Positions 55,546 through 64,000 of a DNA stretch of 64,000 bases are shown here, piece by piece (positions within the stretch are counted from its first letter, which is position 1; each line of letters opens with the position of its first letter). Origin of the DNA: Hippasteria phrygiana (Eukaryota; Echinodermata; Asteroidea; Valvatida; Goniasteridae); NCBI GenBank assembly GCA_037893225.1, contig JAZGUH010000950.1:1-64000 (forward strand), given 5' to 3'. The notes beneath the pieces were generated by a model that worked only from the letters and a program-made list of their open reading frames with translations, did not search any database and was not told the origin of the DNA. A program made the translations under genes and the position numbers.

Positions 55546-56070
55546 CCAACTCCATTGCCAGTCTGAAGCCTTAAATTTACAAACTAAACAAGCTTCGCCT
55601 CTGAGTCTATAAAAGGCTTTGATGTACATGGAGATCGAAAGTCCCTCAGAACTAGCCACATCTTGGGACCTAAAATCGGAGGAGCTAAAGCCGTGGCAAA
55701 GTTTGAAAAATGGGCCTAAATAGGTCCAGTTTTGTTGTCTTTGTAGACAATCTCTTAAAGCAATATCAAACCAATAAGGAATGGGAAGTGGCGTTAAAAT
55801 CTAATATTTCTGCGTGTACTGACGCTCATACAAGAGAAGGTATGAAACTATACAGTAGGCCATTTCTCAAACTGGCTTTTGAGAGGCTTCGGCTTCGGCT
55901 TCGTCTCCAGCTATTCCCGGCTCCATTTCCAATCTAAAGGCCTTGAATGCTTGAACAATAAGCAGACTTGGGCTCTCGGTTCAGAAAAAAAAAGTGCCCT
56001 GGTGTAGCCACATCTTACGACCTAAACTTAGGGGAGGCCGAAGCCAAAGCCGAAGCCAGATTTAAGAAAT
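55540..56070. repeat. Dispersed repeat fragments with GGCTTCGGCTTCGGCTTCG
   Basis: Two partial copies of the 34321-34560 repeat: CCCCAACTCCATTGCCAGTC (55543) and CCGGCTCCATTTCCAATCTA (55917), with GAGGCCGAAGCCAAAGCCGA at 56034. Confidence 0.5.
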
Positions 56071-56655
56071 GGCGAAATGTTGAAACCCTGCTTGAGATCA
56101 GCGGCATTCTCATTGGTAAACCATGCATCGTCTGGTTTCCTGACGGCAAGACGCTAAATCCACAGATTATCGTTACTAGTGTATAATGTTACCGCAAACC
56201 CAGACTCAATATTTCTGCGTTGACTTTGATAAATAAATGTTAAATACTCTAGATCAGAACAAAAGCGTAACTATGATATCTTTGCACACTGCCATCAAGA
56301 ATAAGTACACAATACTTAGTGATCCATGACAGAAATCTGAACCCTTGGCTAAATGAGTGAAATTTGAAAATATGATTACGGTTACATTGATACCAAAGTT
56401 ATAAGTCATCAAAAATTATGGTGATGTGATGATACCCAATTCCCACTGGAATTATTTTGAACACAAAATCGTTAGCCCATAGGATTTATAATGAGGTGGA
56501 CAACCAACCAACCATTATTCCATTAAATAAATTCCATCATCAAAACGAGGGTTTTAATCACATTATCAACAATACTAGATCAGGAAGGGACAACAAAATC
56601 TACATTTACATCACCCCGACGCCAATGGACCTACTGAGTAATGACGTCATACTGT
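56070..56655. other. Gene-free stretch
   Basis: Nothing recognised. Confidence 0.4.
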
Positions 56656-56659
56656 GCAG

Positions 56660-56905
56660 AGATGTAGTCGAGTCCATCACAAGTCTCTGCAAGTCCCTGT
56701 AAGTCGTCCCTGCAAGTCCATCACAAACCCTCCAGTCCTAATCCCAATCACAAGCTATTCAAATGAGCTTTTGACAAAGGCATTCCTTTGTCACTGTTCA
56801 TCCAGTACTTGTGACTGGCTTTATGAAAGGGCTTCTGACTGGACTTGCGAAAGGACTTGTGAAAGGACTTGCAGGGACTCGACTACAACTCTAAAGACTG
56901 TGTTT
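56660..56905. mobile_element. MITE built from AAGTCC words, copy 2
   Basis: GTAGTCGAGTCCATCACAAG left, GCAGGGACTCGACTACAACT right; same core as 51800-52055. Confidence 0.7.
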
Positions 56906-57147
56906 ACCACGTTAGCCAAGTGGGTACATGCAGAAAGACATGTCACAAGAAGAAGTTGACATGATCCCAACTTGTTTGTACTGAAATGCATGCCGTGACA
57001 CCACAGCGCGCATGTTCCGTTCCCACCTGGCTGAGCGAATTCAACGAGGTAAACAAGATGTGACGTGATTCGTAGGTCTGTTCAACCTTCTATGTCATAA
57101 AGTTTGGTTTAGTACTCTAATGTCCCGTTTGCTGGCCTCACGTTTCA

Positions 57148-60100
57148 TCACGGGTCGGGGTTCTTGCGAAAGATTCTCCTGCCAACCTTGGTCAGGGTCA
57201 ACAGCATGAAGCTGAGCAGGGCTCCTACGCCGATTGCCCCTACAAACATCAGCACCGCCATGATGCCACTCCCCGGAACTCCGCTCAGCCCCTCCCCCGG
57301 TTTCTCCTCCTTTTCTCGCGCCTCTTTTCCAATCTCGTCCACGTGACCTTTGTGACCACCGACCTCGTTGTCGTGCTTCGTGGAGACGATGTTCAAATCT
57401 TTGCTCGTGTCCGGCGGGCTGTGGCGCACGCTGTTGGGGATATTGTTGCTCGGCCCGCCCTCCTCGTGGTGGTCGGCGAGGGTTGTGGAGTCCGCCTCTG
57501 TGGGCGTGACCTTAGCGACCTCATTGCCGGCTAACTCCCCGCCCTCCCCCTCCGACTCCGACCCCGCTTCCCCTGCCTCGCCGAGCTGATTCTCCTTCCG
57601 GTCCAGATCGTAGATGTCGCTCTCTGCCATGGTCGGGTCCTCTGGAATCAATTCCGCGGTGTCGGAATCGGAGTCGAACACGATATCGGAATCACCAGTA
57701 TCGATACCGCCTATTCCGTTTCCATTGTAGATGGAGCTGCTCAGTGCTTCCACCACTGAGGGTTCCATGCTACTCATCTGTACGTAGATGGGCACCTTTC
57801 CCGAACTGGAGGAAAACTCAGATGCCTCTGAGATGCCACTCCCTTCCTGGTCGGCGAGATATGCCAGTGTTTGGCTTGTAATAGTTCCCATCTCTCCCTT
57901 CAGAGAGGCAAAGGCCCCAGATCCTTCTGTCAAGGGAACAGCTTCGCATCCCTGCATCCAAACTGAAACACAAAAGACAGATACCGGTAAAAGGCCCAGA
58001 TAAATAAGATAAACAAAAATAAGTGTGGAAGTTTATCTGATGTGATTCTAACATCCTGAGCGCAGAATCACAATGTGGTCTACACTAAGCCTCTTCTGTC
58101 CGGCTGTTATTAATGGGGTGCTGGATTGAACTGGATTGAGTACGCGCAGTAATGCGCGTTTAGACGACAACCGGCCACTTGGTCTTTTTTTTTTCAAACC
58201 GCGGATATGGCCGTCGTCCGTATTATTAAACCCATAAGTCACAATGCACTCTTTGTCAAGGTGGGACAATAGTTATCAGGCTTCAGATGTGGTTTTTGAA
58301 TAGGGCAAACAAAAATTGTTGTGTTGCCCTCGGACAAGTAAAATTGGAAAAGAGGGGCGGTAGGTCTTAATTTTTATTTTTTGCTAATGTAATACTATTG
58401 GAAACGATTTTGAAAGCCCCGTGGAAGAGGTTGAGCCATGCCGTCATGTGACCGATTCGAAGAAGAAGCAATTAAGCTGGTTGTTTTTCAATCTCGGTTG
58501 TTGTAAACATCGAGAGATACGATAAGTTTTTGCCAATTCGATTTTACTCTTCCGCTACAATATATTTATGCATGTCTAAAAGACATGGAATTGGTTATAA
58601 TAATAGAATTTTTACATGCACTGTCCTTGTTTTTTTTCTTTTCTTGCTAGACCTCTCCAGACCGAAAGTTTAGGGTTTTTAGCTATATAGGCTACTCTTC
58701 AGCCCGAATGGAGCTTTGACGAGCGCGACGGATCGAAGTCATCTTCACGCTCACCCGGGCGTGTTTAGGCCTAAACGCTGGACGAAACCCCTGGTTTCAT
58801 GTTTTACATTAAAATACGCATAAAGTAAAGGTACATCAACTACAAACACTTTTTGAGACAGAGAGGCCGAGTTATGTTTTTATTGATTTTAAACAAACAA
58901 AAACCAACAACAACACGCCAACCCTGATTCTGTTGATTTTTACGGTCGGTAGGTCTGAGGCAACACGACATTTTTTTTGGCCTATTAGGGTTTGAATTTT
59001 AGTATGATGTGATTTCGGACACCAATTGTCGAAATCATATCGTCCGGGTCCAGGTGGGGGGGGGGGGGGGGGGTGTCGGTTGTTCAAATTTTCTTGGCCA
59101 AGCTCTAAAATGTGCGTACAAATCTGGCTCCGATTTTTTCTTTTTGCCAGCAAAATATTTTGAAAACCGGGTGTAGGTGAGAGGGAGTACAGATACTGTT
59201 TTGGGATGGCCCTTGCAAAAGCTTTTAAACATTCGGCCCCAGAAAACAAAATACATGCATGTAAACACACGACAATAGATGAAAGAAAAATTATACGTTT
59301 CTGAAGATATTGGAAAACAAGATCTCTAATTATTATTACTATAGGTTTTCCCGGCCAATTTAAACAAAAATTCATTCAATTTAATACCTGGCTCATTCAA
59401 TTTAGTTTGAAAATGAATGTTCCGTTGCATCAGCATTCAACAGTCAAAAGGAGTAATTCCATTTCAGCAGTTTAGCATTCACTGGCCAAATGAGATCATT
59501 CAAATTCATGAGGTCGCAAAGATCATTCAATTTCGTAAAAGCCAGCAGCAAGAGGCTGCTCAACCATTCAATTTCATCAATTGGCAAACATTTTTCAAAT
59601 GTTTACATTCAAATTCGTTTCTATGGTATGTGCTTTCTGATTCGTATTTTAATTTGACGTGGTCCGATTATTAGCAGAAATAAAGAAGAAAACATAAAGA
59701 CCAGTGCAAACTATCACAAGGCTATTGCGAAAGACTTTGTTTTCATTTCAAACTTATCACCATAACTTTTCAAACTTTACTTAACAGTCTTCTAGATACA
59801 GGGCAAAAGGAACAATTATTGCAATTAAGACAAAACACATGACGTAAATGAAATGCAAACAACACAGAAACGCATCTAACAAAGAAAAACTCAAGTGCCA
59901 GTAAAAGAGCTATTGCCAGCTTCCTCGAATAAACAAGCCATAACTCATGTTCAATTTGAACGCACAGAATTTGAAATTCATTGCCCATAAACGAAAAAGA
60001 AAACAAAAACTAGCAACAAATTCATGTGCGCTTCGATGAGTCTTAATTTGATTTCATCAATTGTAGATAGGTAGTAGAAATTCAACTGAAGATTGGTGAA

Positions 60101-61818
60101 AATGTAGTCTTGAATGCCTATAAATGAAATAGAATGACTAAAACGAACCTGAATGAAAAGAACGAAATCATGTGTGCACAGACACGAAATTGAATGCAAT
60201 AGTAGCTAAAAAGAAACCCTAGTTTGATTGAATTAGGGGAAAATGCGTGAATTTGAATGCGTGTTAATGAAGTTGAATTAATTTGTGATAAAATTGGCCG
60301 GGAAAACCTATACTATTTATTAATATTAGTATTATTATTATTTTCTGGAGTGGGTGTGTCCGGGACTGTGCGTTTTATTTTTAGGCAAGTTTTCTCAGTA
60401 CACTTTAGGCCTAACGGCATACAAGTGCCCAATCTCAAATCTCAAAAATATATTAGCCTCTCTCTATTTGTGGAAATAATTACAGTTCCTGCCGTAAATC
60501 CATCACTTGAATTGTTGTAACAAAAATTTGACATTTTCAAAGTGAACAAAGAAAACTGGCAATAGCGGGATTCGAACCTGCGACATCCGGAACACCGCAC
60601 TGGCGGTTAACCAACTGAGCTACTGGAAGACCGCCAAGATAGGGCAATATATATTGGTAGAGCGCCGGTACGGTGTTCTGGATGTCGCAGGTTCGAAGCC
60701 CGCTCCTGCCAGTTTTGTTTGTTCACATTGAAAAATAAATTCTGACTGTGCGAAGTCACCGATTGTCATTTTGTGCCTGTTACATCTCTGATTCTCGAGT
60801 ATGTGTGTGTTTTTTGTGCATTCGTCAGTTTCATGATTATGGACAAACGTTTCGACGCTGAAGTACCAGGCGGGAAACCCATAATTCTTTAATTGGTACA
60901 AAGGAAAGATTCATTAGATATCGCTTCGGTCACATTTTCTGGCACTTTTAAGGTGCAACTTCATTTTAGAATTTTCAGTTTTTAAGAGTTGTTCTTTTTC
61001 AACTTTTTCGTATTTGATTCTGTTGTTTACGAGAAGGGAGAATTTTGTTAAATTGTAACATAATCCGTGGTGTTCAAATAACAGTAACAAAAAACACGTT
61101 CACGTCGTCCTAACGATGGTAACGTCGACGCATTTCTTATCACAAGGACACACAGACTTAACATTTCCGTTAAAGTAGAGGGCCCAAAATGGCGGCTGCC
61201 TGTTTGAATTTAGCAGTCAGCACGCAGTTTACTCTCGTTCAACATGACAGTTTTAGTCACCATGAGATTTGCATTTATATCCGAATGTACAAAACCGACA
61301 GTATAATTATACTGTATTTGCGGTCAGTGCGAAATTATCTGCGACAGACATATGAAAACGACTGAATGCCTATTTCTTGTACTTTTCATTAATGTCTTTT
61401 AGGCGATCAAGGCTGAGAACTAATCACAGATTACCTGTGACTCAGCAGAGCTTTCAATCCTTCGTGCAACATTTTCGAATCAGTTGACAGATTTATTTTT
61501 CGTTGTTTTCTATGCACATTACCTTCTGGGAACTTCAAGATTATCCCTTTTTGGCCCCACCCTTCCTGTCCCGTCACCGACTCCCGCCAATATGATTCAT
61601 TCTCACGTGTCACTTTATCATATTCCACCCCCGCGCCATTAGAAATCAAAATCCCATGTCTTCCATCAATGTCGCACAAATAAGGCACCGATCATAACAC
61701 AAAATGACACCTTAGTAAAACTTCACACACTATACTTCGAGAATAAAAAGTGCATGTAAACGGCCATAAACTTACCCATCCACACGCTCAGAAAGACGAC
61801 TCGCCTGCTTCTCGACAT
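57148..61818 (-). CDS. Gene F: acidic single-pass membrane protein with Ser-Gly sites, two exons
   Basis: Join: exon 1 61818-61776 (43 nt), intron 61775-57963 (GTAAGT donor, TGTTTCAG acceptor), exon 2 57962-57148 (stop TGA). Phase 1, 285 residues. Signal peptide R-R-V-V-F-L-S-V-W-M-V-W-M-Q-G-C-E-A, cut before V-P-L-T. The ectodomain has T-E-G-S-G (about 26-30), Q-E-G-S-G (about 53-57) and S-S-S-S-G, i.e. Ser-Gly next to Glu, the known context for xylose/glycosaminoglycan attachment. It continues with D-S-D-I-V-F-D-S-D-S-D-T-A-E, an acidic Glu/Gly/Ser stretch, a His-bearing segment, and a basic/acidic stem. One transmembrane helix (about 247-271) precedes the basic tail T-K-V-G-R-R-I-F-R-K-N-P-D-P. 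It could be a small part-time proteoglycan; it lacks the conserved cytoplasmic E-F-Y-A of syndecans. No RGD. The intron contains a TA-flanked transposon and SINEs. Family not recognised. Confidence 0.8.
58036..58300. mobile_element. Palindromic MITE, family 4, copy 3 (gene F intron)
   Basis: GATGTGATTCTAACATCCTG, CAGAATCACAATG, ATAAGTCACAATGCAC and GTGGGACAATAGTTATCAGG in family order, interrupted by unrelated bases. Confidence 0.6.
59052..59074. repeat. Poly(G) tract in gene F intron
   Basis: GTCCAGGTGGGGG... run of about 18 or more G. Preceded by GATTTCGGACACCAATTGTC-type sequence; no element ends recognised. Confidence 0.8.
59342..60310 (-). mobile_element. TA-flanked non-autonomous transposon, copy 2 (inverted)
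   Basis: TA-flanked ends TAGGTTTTCCCGGCC and GGCCGGGAAAACCTA. The interior is the reverse complement of 53357-54360 (for example GCGTGAATTTGAATGCGTGT near the right end). 969 bp, slightly shorter than copy 1. Confidence 0.8.
60538..60640 (-). mobile_element. tRNA-derived SINE (minus strand)
   Basis: Minus strand: GGCGGTCTTCCAGTAGCTCA, GTTGGTTAACCGCC, box B GCAGGTTCGAATCCC, tail TTTTCTTTGTTCACTTTG. Closest to a real tRNA fold of all the copies, but joined to the same SINE tail as 6562-6670. Confidence 0.65.
60645..60740 (+). mobile_element. tRNA-derived SINE (plus strand), 5' truncated
   Basis: TTGGTAGAGCGCCGGTACGG, box B GCAGGTTCGAAGCCC, tail TTTGTTTGTTCACATTG; lies back to back with the minus-strand copy. 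Confidence 0.6.
61776..61818 (-). CDS. Exon 1 of gene F (signal-peptide exon)
   Basis: Encodes M-S-R-S-R-R-V-V-F-L-S-V-W-M plus one base, then GTAAGT; the basic n-region is followed by the hydrophobic core. Confidence 0.75.
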
Positions 61819-61859
61819 GTCTGCGCCACCTTGTACTTTTCACTGGGACTCGGATTTTT

Positions 61860-63520
61860 GATATAAAAACTAGAAGGGGAGGGAGATCTATGGTTCAAAG
61901 CGTCTGTCTGCTTTACCGTACGTGGCTCACAACCCCCCAAAAAGATGGCTCTTCCGCACAATGGCTTGAACCACCTTAGGCAACGTAAGGCTTTCTATAA
62001 TCGAATTAAAGCTCCGGTTCATTAAGTGAAATTACTTTGGAGGAAGAAGACAAAACAAAATCGGCGCTTGCAGACCGGTCGGCCCAAAAGGGAACATATA
62101 TCCGCTCTTTGAACCTGCTGAACAGATAGTAAGAGGGGGCTTGTGTTTTTTTTGTTGGCCTCGGAAGCGCCACTTCTCAAAGGAGAAAGCTTGCGAAAGT
62201 TTAAAGGCCAACGACCAAGGCAGCGTTTCCTGGGAGTGTTCCCATCTCAACATGCGATCTACTCTACTTTAATCTGTCAGCGACCGATGAAACAACTTTT
62301 AACCCAACCTGTTTGGAATGGTACAAGGCCTTCACAGAAATAGACTTTTGACATTTTCCAACTCCGGGTGAATATGGCATACGAATTAACCCTTGATTTG
62401 TATTATTATTTAGAGGTAGCCGTTTTCCTCTCAATTTGTGTAATGACACACCCTCAAATTTGTATGGCACTCATTCTCAGCACAATAATTGGTGTTCCTC
62501 TTCCATCAGTAAATCGTCTAAAAAAAGAAATCGCGCGGTACAAATTTGATTCAGCTATTAAACGTCCCGATATAGGCCCAGGCTTCCGCTCCGAATGAAG
62601 AGGAAAAAAAGTCACTAATAGTTTCAATACTTCAAATAACAATTTGATTACTTTCACCACAGGAAATAATCCGGCATCTCCCTATTTATAAATTCGCCTA
62701 GCCGATAACATTCCGATAGTTACCGACATTTCCCACACGTAAAGAGGAAAGTTCTGGTGTCCTCAAAGTATTAAAAGTATCATTTAAAGCCTCGGTGCAA
62801 ATTTTCCTATTTAGATCCTGTTTCAAAATTTTGAGTACAGCCAAATTGTCTTGTGTTATACAGCATTTGAGAAAAAATTCTGGGAACGAAACGGCAGCCC
62901 AAATTTGCATTAGTGAATACAATTTGTGACGCAATTGTGTTTTTTGAGCCGAAATGTTTTGGACAGTGTTGATTTTTTCTGTACAGTCACCTGCATTCCG
63001 AGCGCCAGACGTTCTGACGTTCTCAGTTCTCATTACTATACTAAAACATTTTGGAGGGGTGGATTTTTTAGGGGGTTGCCCCCGCTCCCCAGATACGCCC
63101 TTTTGTGAGCAATTGAAGGTGGAGCTACGGCTACAAACGGTTTGTGGCACTGATTAACCAGGACTACGTGCCGATAAACTAAGAAATTGATTAATAGTCA
63201 TTGATTGTAAATGGGTTTTGGAAGCAAAAATATTTTCTAAACTGGGGCGGGGGAGGGGCGTGTCACACCAGTCAATAAGGTCCCAAAAATTGCTGTGTTG
63301 TCCTCCTCGACCGACCCTAAAAGTCCAAAAAGTCGGGTCGCGTTTGTTTTTTTGTATTTACTTTATATTTTTAAAGGAATGTTCAAAATCTCAACTTTTC
63401 CTGCACGTTTTATTGAAATCATTATCTTTAAATACAGCTACGACGGCACAATCGTGCATTTCGCCATCTCACTTTTGAATAGGCTTACTTTTCAGTTTTT
63501 GAGTTACACGACATGTAGCC
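61860..63520. other. Gene-free stretch upstream of gene F
   Basis: Open frames (for example 62698-63150 minus) look like chance frames: no signal peptide, no motif, no repeat. A GATACGCCC end of the poly(G) element class is at about 63090. Confidence 0.45.
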
Positions 63521-63633
63521 TACACTGCAAAAACTGTGGTGTTAAATTAACACCATGTAGTGTTTATATTGGACCACTCGCCCAATATAAACACCACATG
63601 GTGTTAGATTAACACCACAGTTTTTGCAGTGTA
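63521..63633. mobile_element. Near-perfect hairpin MITE (TACACTGCAAAAACTGTGG ends), copy 1
   Basis: A 113-bp palindrome: TACACTGCAAAAACTGTGG, GTGTTAAATTAACACCATG, ATATTGGACCACTCGCCCAA loop region, and mirror image. Only a few mismatches. Confidence 0.85.
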
Positions 63634-63814
63634 GTGTTTTTTTCGACTGATCGACCCTTAGGCATGTGCAATACTACCGTATTTCATAGTGACTAAATTT
63701 CACGCTACACCGGCCTTATTGAATGATCTCAGTACCTCAAATAGAGTGACCTCTTGCCTATGAAGTCGGACAACTACAGTATTTTAAATACCTTGAACGA
63801 TTTTGGTTACACGA

Positions 63815-63925
63815 TACACTTCAAAAATTAAGGTGTCAATTTAACACTATGCGATATATATATTGAACCATTCGTCCATTAGTTACTGCGTGGTGTTAAA
63901 TTGACACCACAGTTTTTACAGTGTA
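63815..63925. mobile_element. Hairpin MITE, copy 2 (diverged)
   Basis: TACACTTCAAAAATTAAGGT start, GTGTTAAATTGACACC and TTTTTACAGTGTA end; same length as copy 1, more mismatched. Confidence 0.75.
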
Positions 63926-64000
63926 GTTTTTGCAACGAGAAAGAATGACCACAGGGTGTAAACATTTGACTTCAAAACAGAATATTTTTTCTTTCAATTC

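Noticed and set aside
135..61818. Membership of the cluster in the sea-urchin Sp185/333 immune family
   Set aside because: The two-exon leader layout is similar, but the mature proteins lack the Gly-rich/His-rich organisation, and several have transmembrane helices.
62698..63150. 150-codon minus-strand ORF as a gene
   Set aside because: No recognisable domain or codon pattern, and no matching splice structure.

Overview
The window is nuclear DNA from a multicellular animal, most likely a marine invertebrate deuterostome, with an echinoderm my first guess. The reasons are intron-containing genes with canonical GT-AG sites, tRNA-derived SINEs, many palindromic MITEs, satellite arrays and very frequent poly(C)/poly(G) tracts. 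The species cannot be fixed from sequence alone. There is no bacterial or operon signature, no CRISPR array and no convincing housekeeping gene.

The genic content I can support is a same-strand (minus) series of six compact two-exon genes, called A to F here: A 135-1359, B 14639-18134, C 20209-21538, D 33833-36240, E 40945-45998, F 57148-61818. All six have the same plan. Exon 1 is tiny (37-55 coding nt) and encodes only the start of a signal peptide. It ends in a GT donor in phase 1. One large terminal exon completes the signal peptide and encodes the whole mature protein. The six joins were derived by hand and all stay in frame. The mature proteins are low-complexity extracellular polypeptides. 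A is Ser/Glu-rich with a possible GPI-type tail. B is acidic/Pro-rich with one transmembrane helix and an RGD. C and D are paralogous, secreted, Asp/Ser-acidic then Thr-rich mucin-like, and end in RGD. E is a 513-residue Ala/Glu/Gln-repeat membrane protein with an internal 202-codon duplication. F is an acidic membrane protein with Ser-Gly sites of the kind used for glycosaminoglycan attachment. B, E and F all end in one transmembrane helix and a short basic tail. None matches a family I can name. By architecture they recall small acidic membrane or matrix proteins (sea-urchin P16-type biomineralisation proteins, vertebrate SIBLING phosphoproteins), but that is analogy.

Between and inside the genes lie mobile elements: a mariner-type transposase remnant (3.9-4.6 kb), a nested PIF/Harbinger-like element with readable TTA target duplication (9.45-10.45 kb), a MYB/SANT-bearing Harbinger-like element with a frameshift (13.1-14.1 kb), two inverted copies of a TA-flanked 1-kb element (53.4 and 59.3 kb), fold-back elements (37.9-38.7 and 47.1-50.3 kb), and several palindromic MITE families.

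From 24.8 to 32.9 kb, between genes C and D, is a satellite-like domain. The first part carries dozens of TGACGTCA palindromes (the CRE/ATF consensus). The second is a 161-162 bp tandem repeat carrying CCGGAAG (ETS-like) and CACGTG (E-box) palindromes. It ends in purine-rich tracts with perfect hairpins, one pair of which differs by a compensatory change.

The best candidate for an undescribed system is the A-F cluster, especially the RGD-bearing B, C and D.
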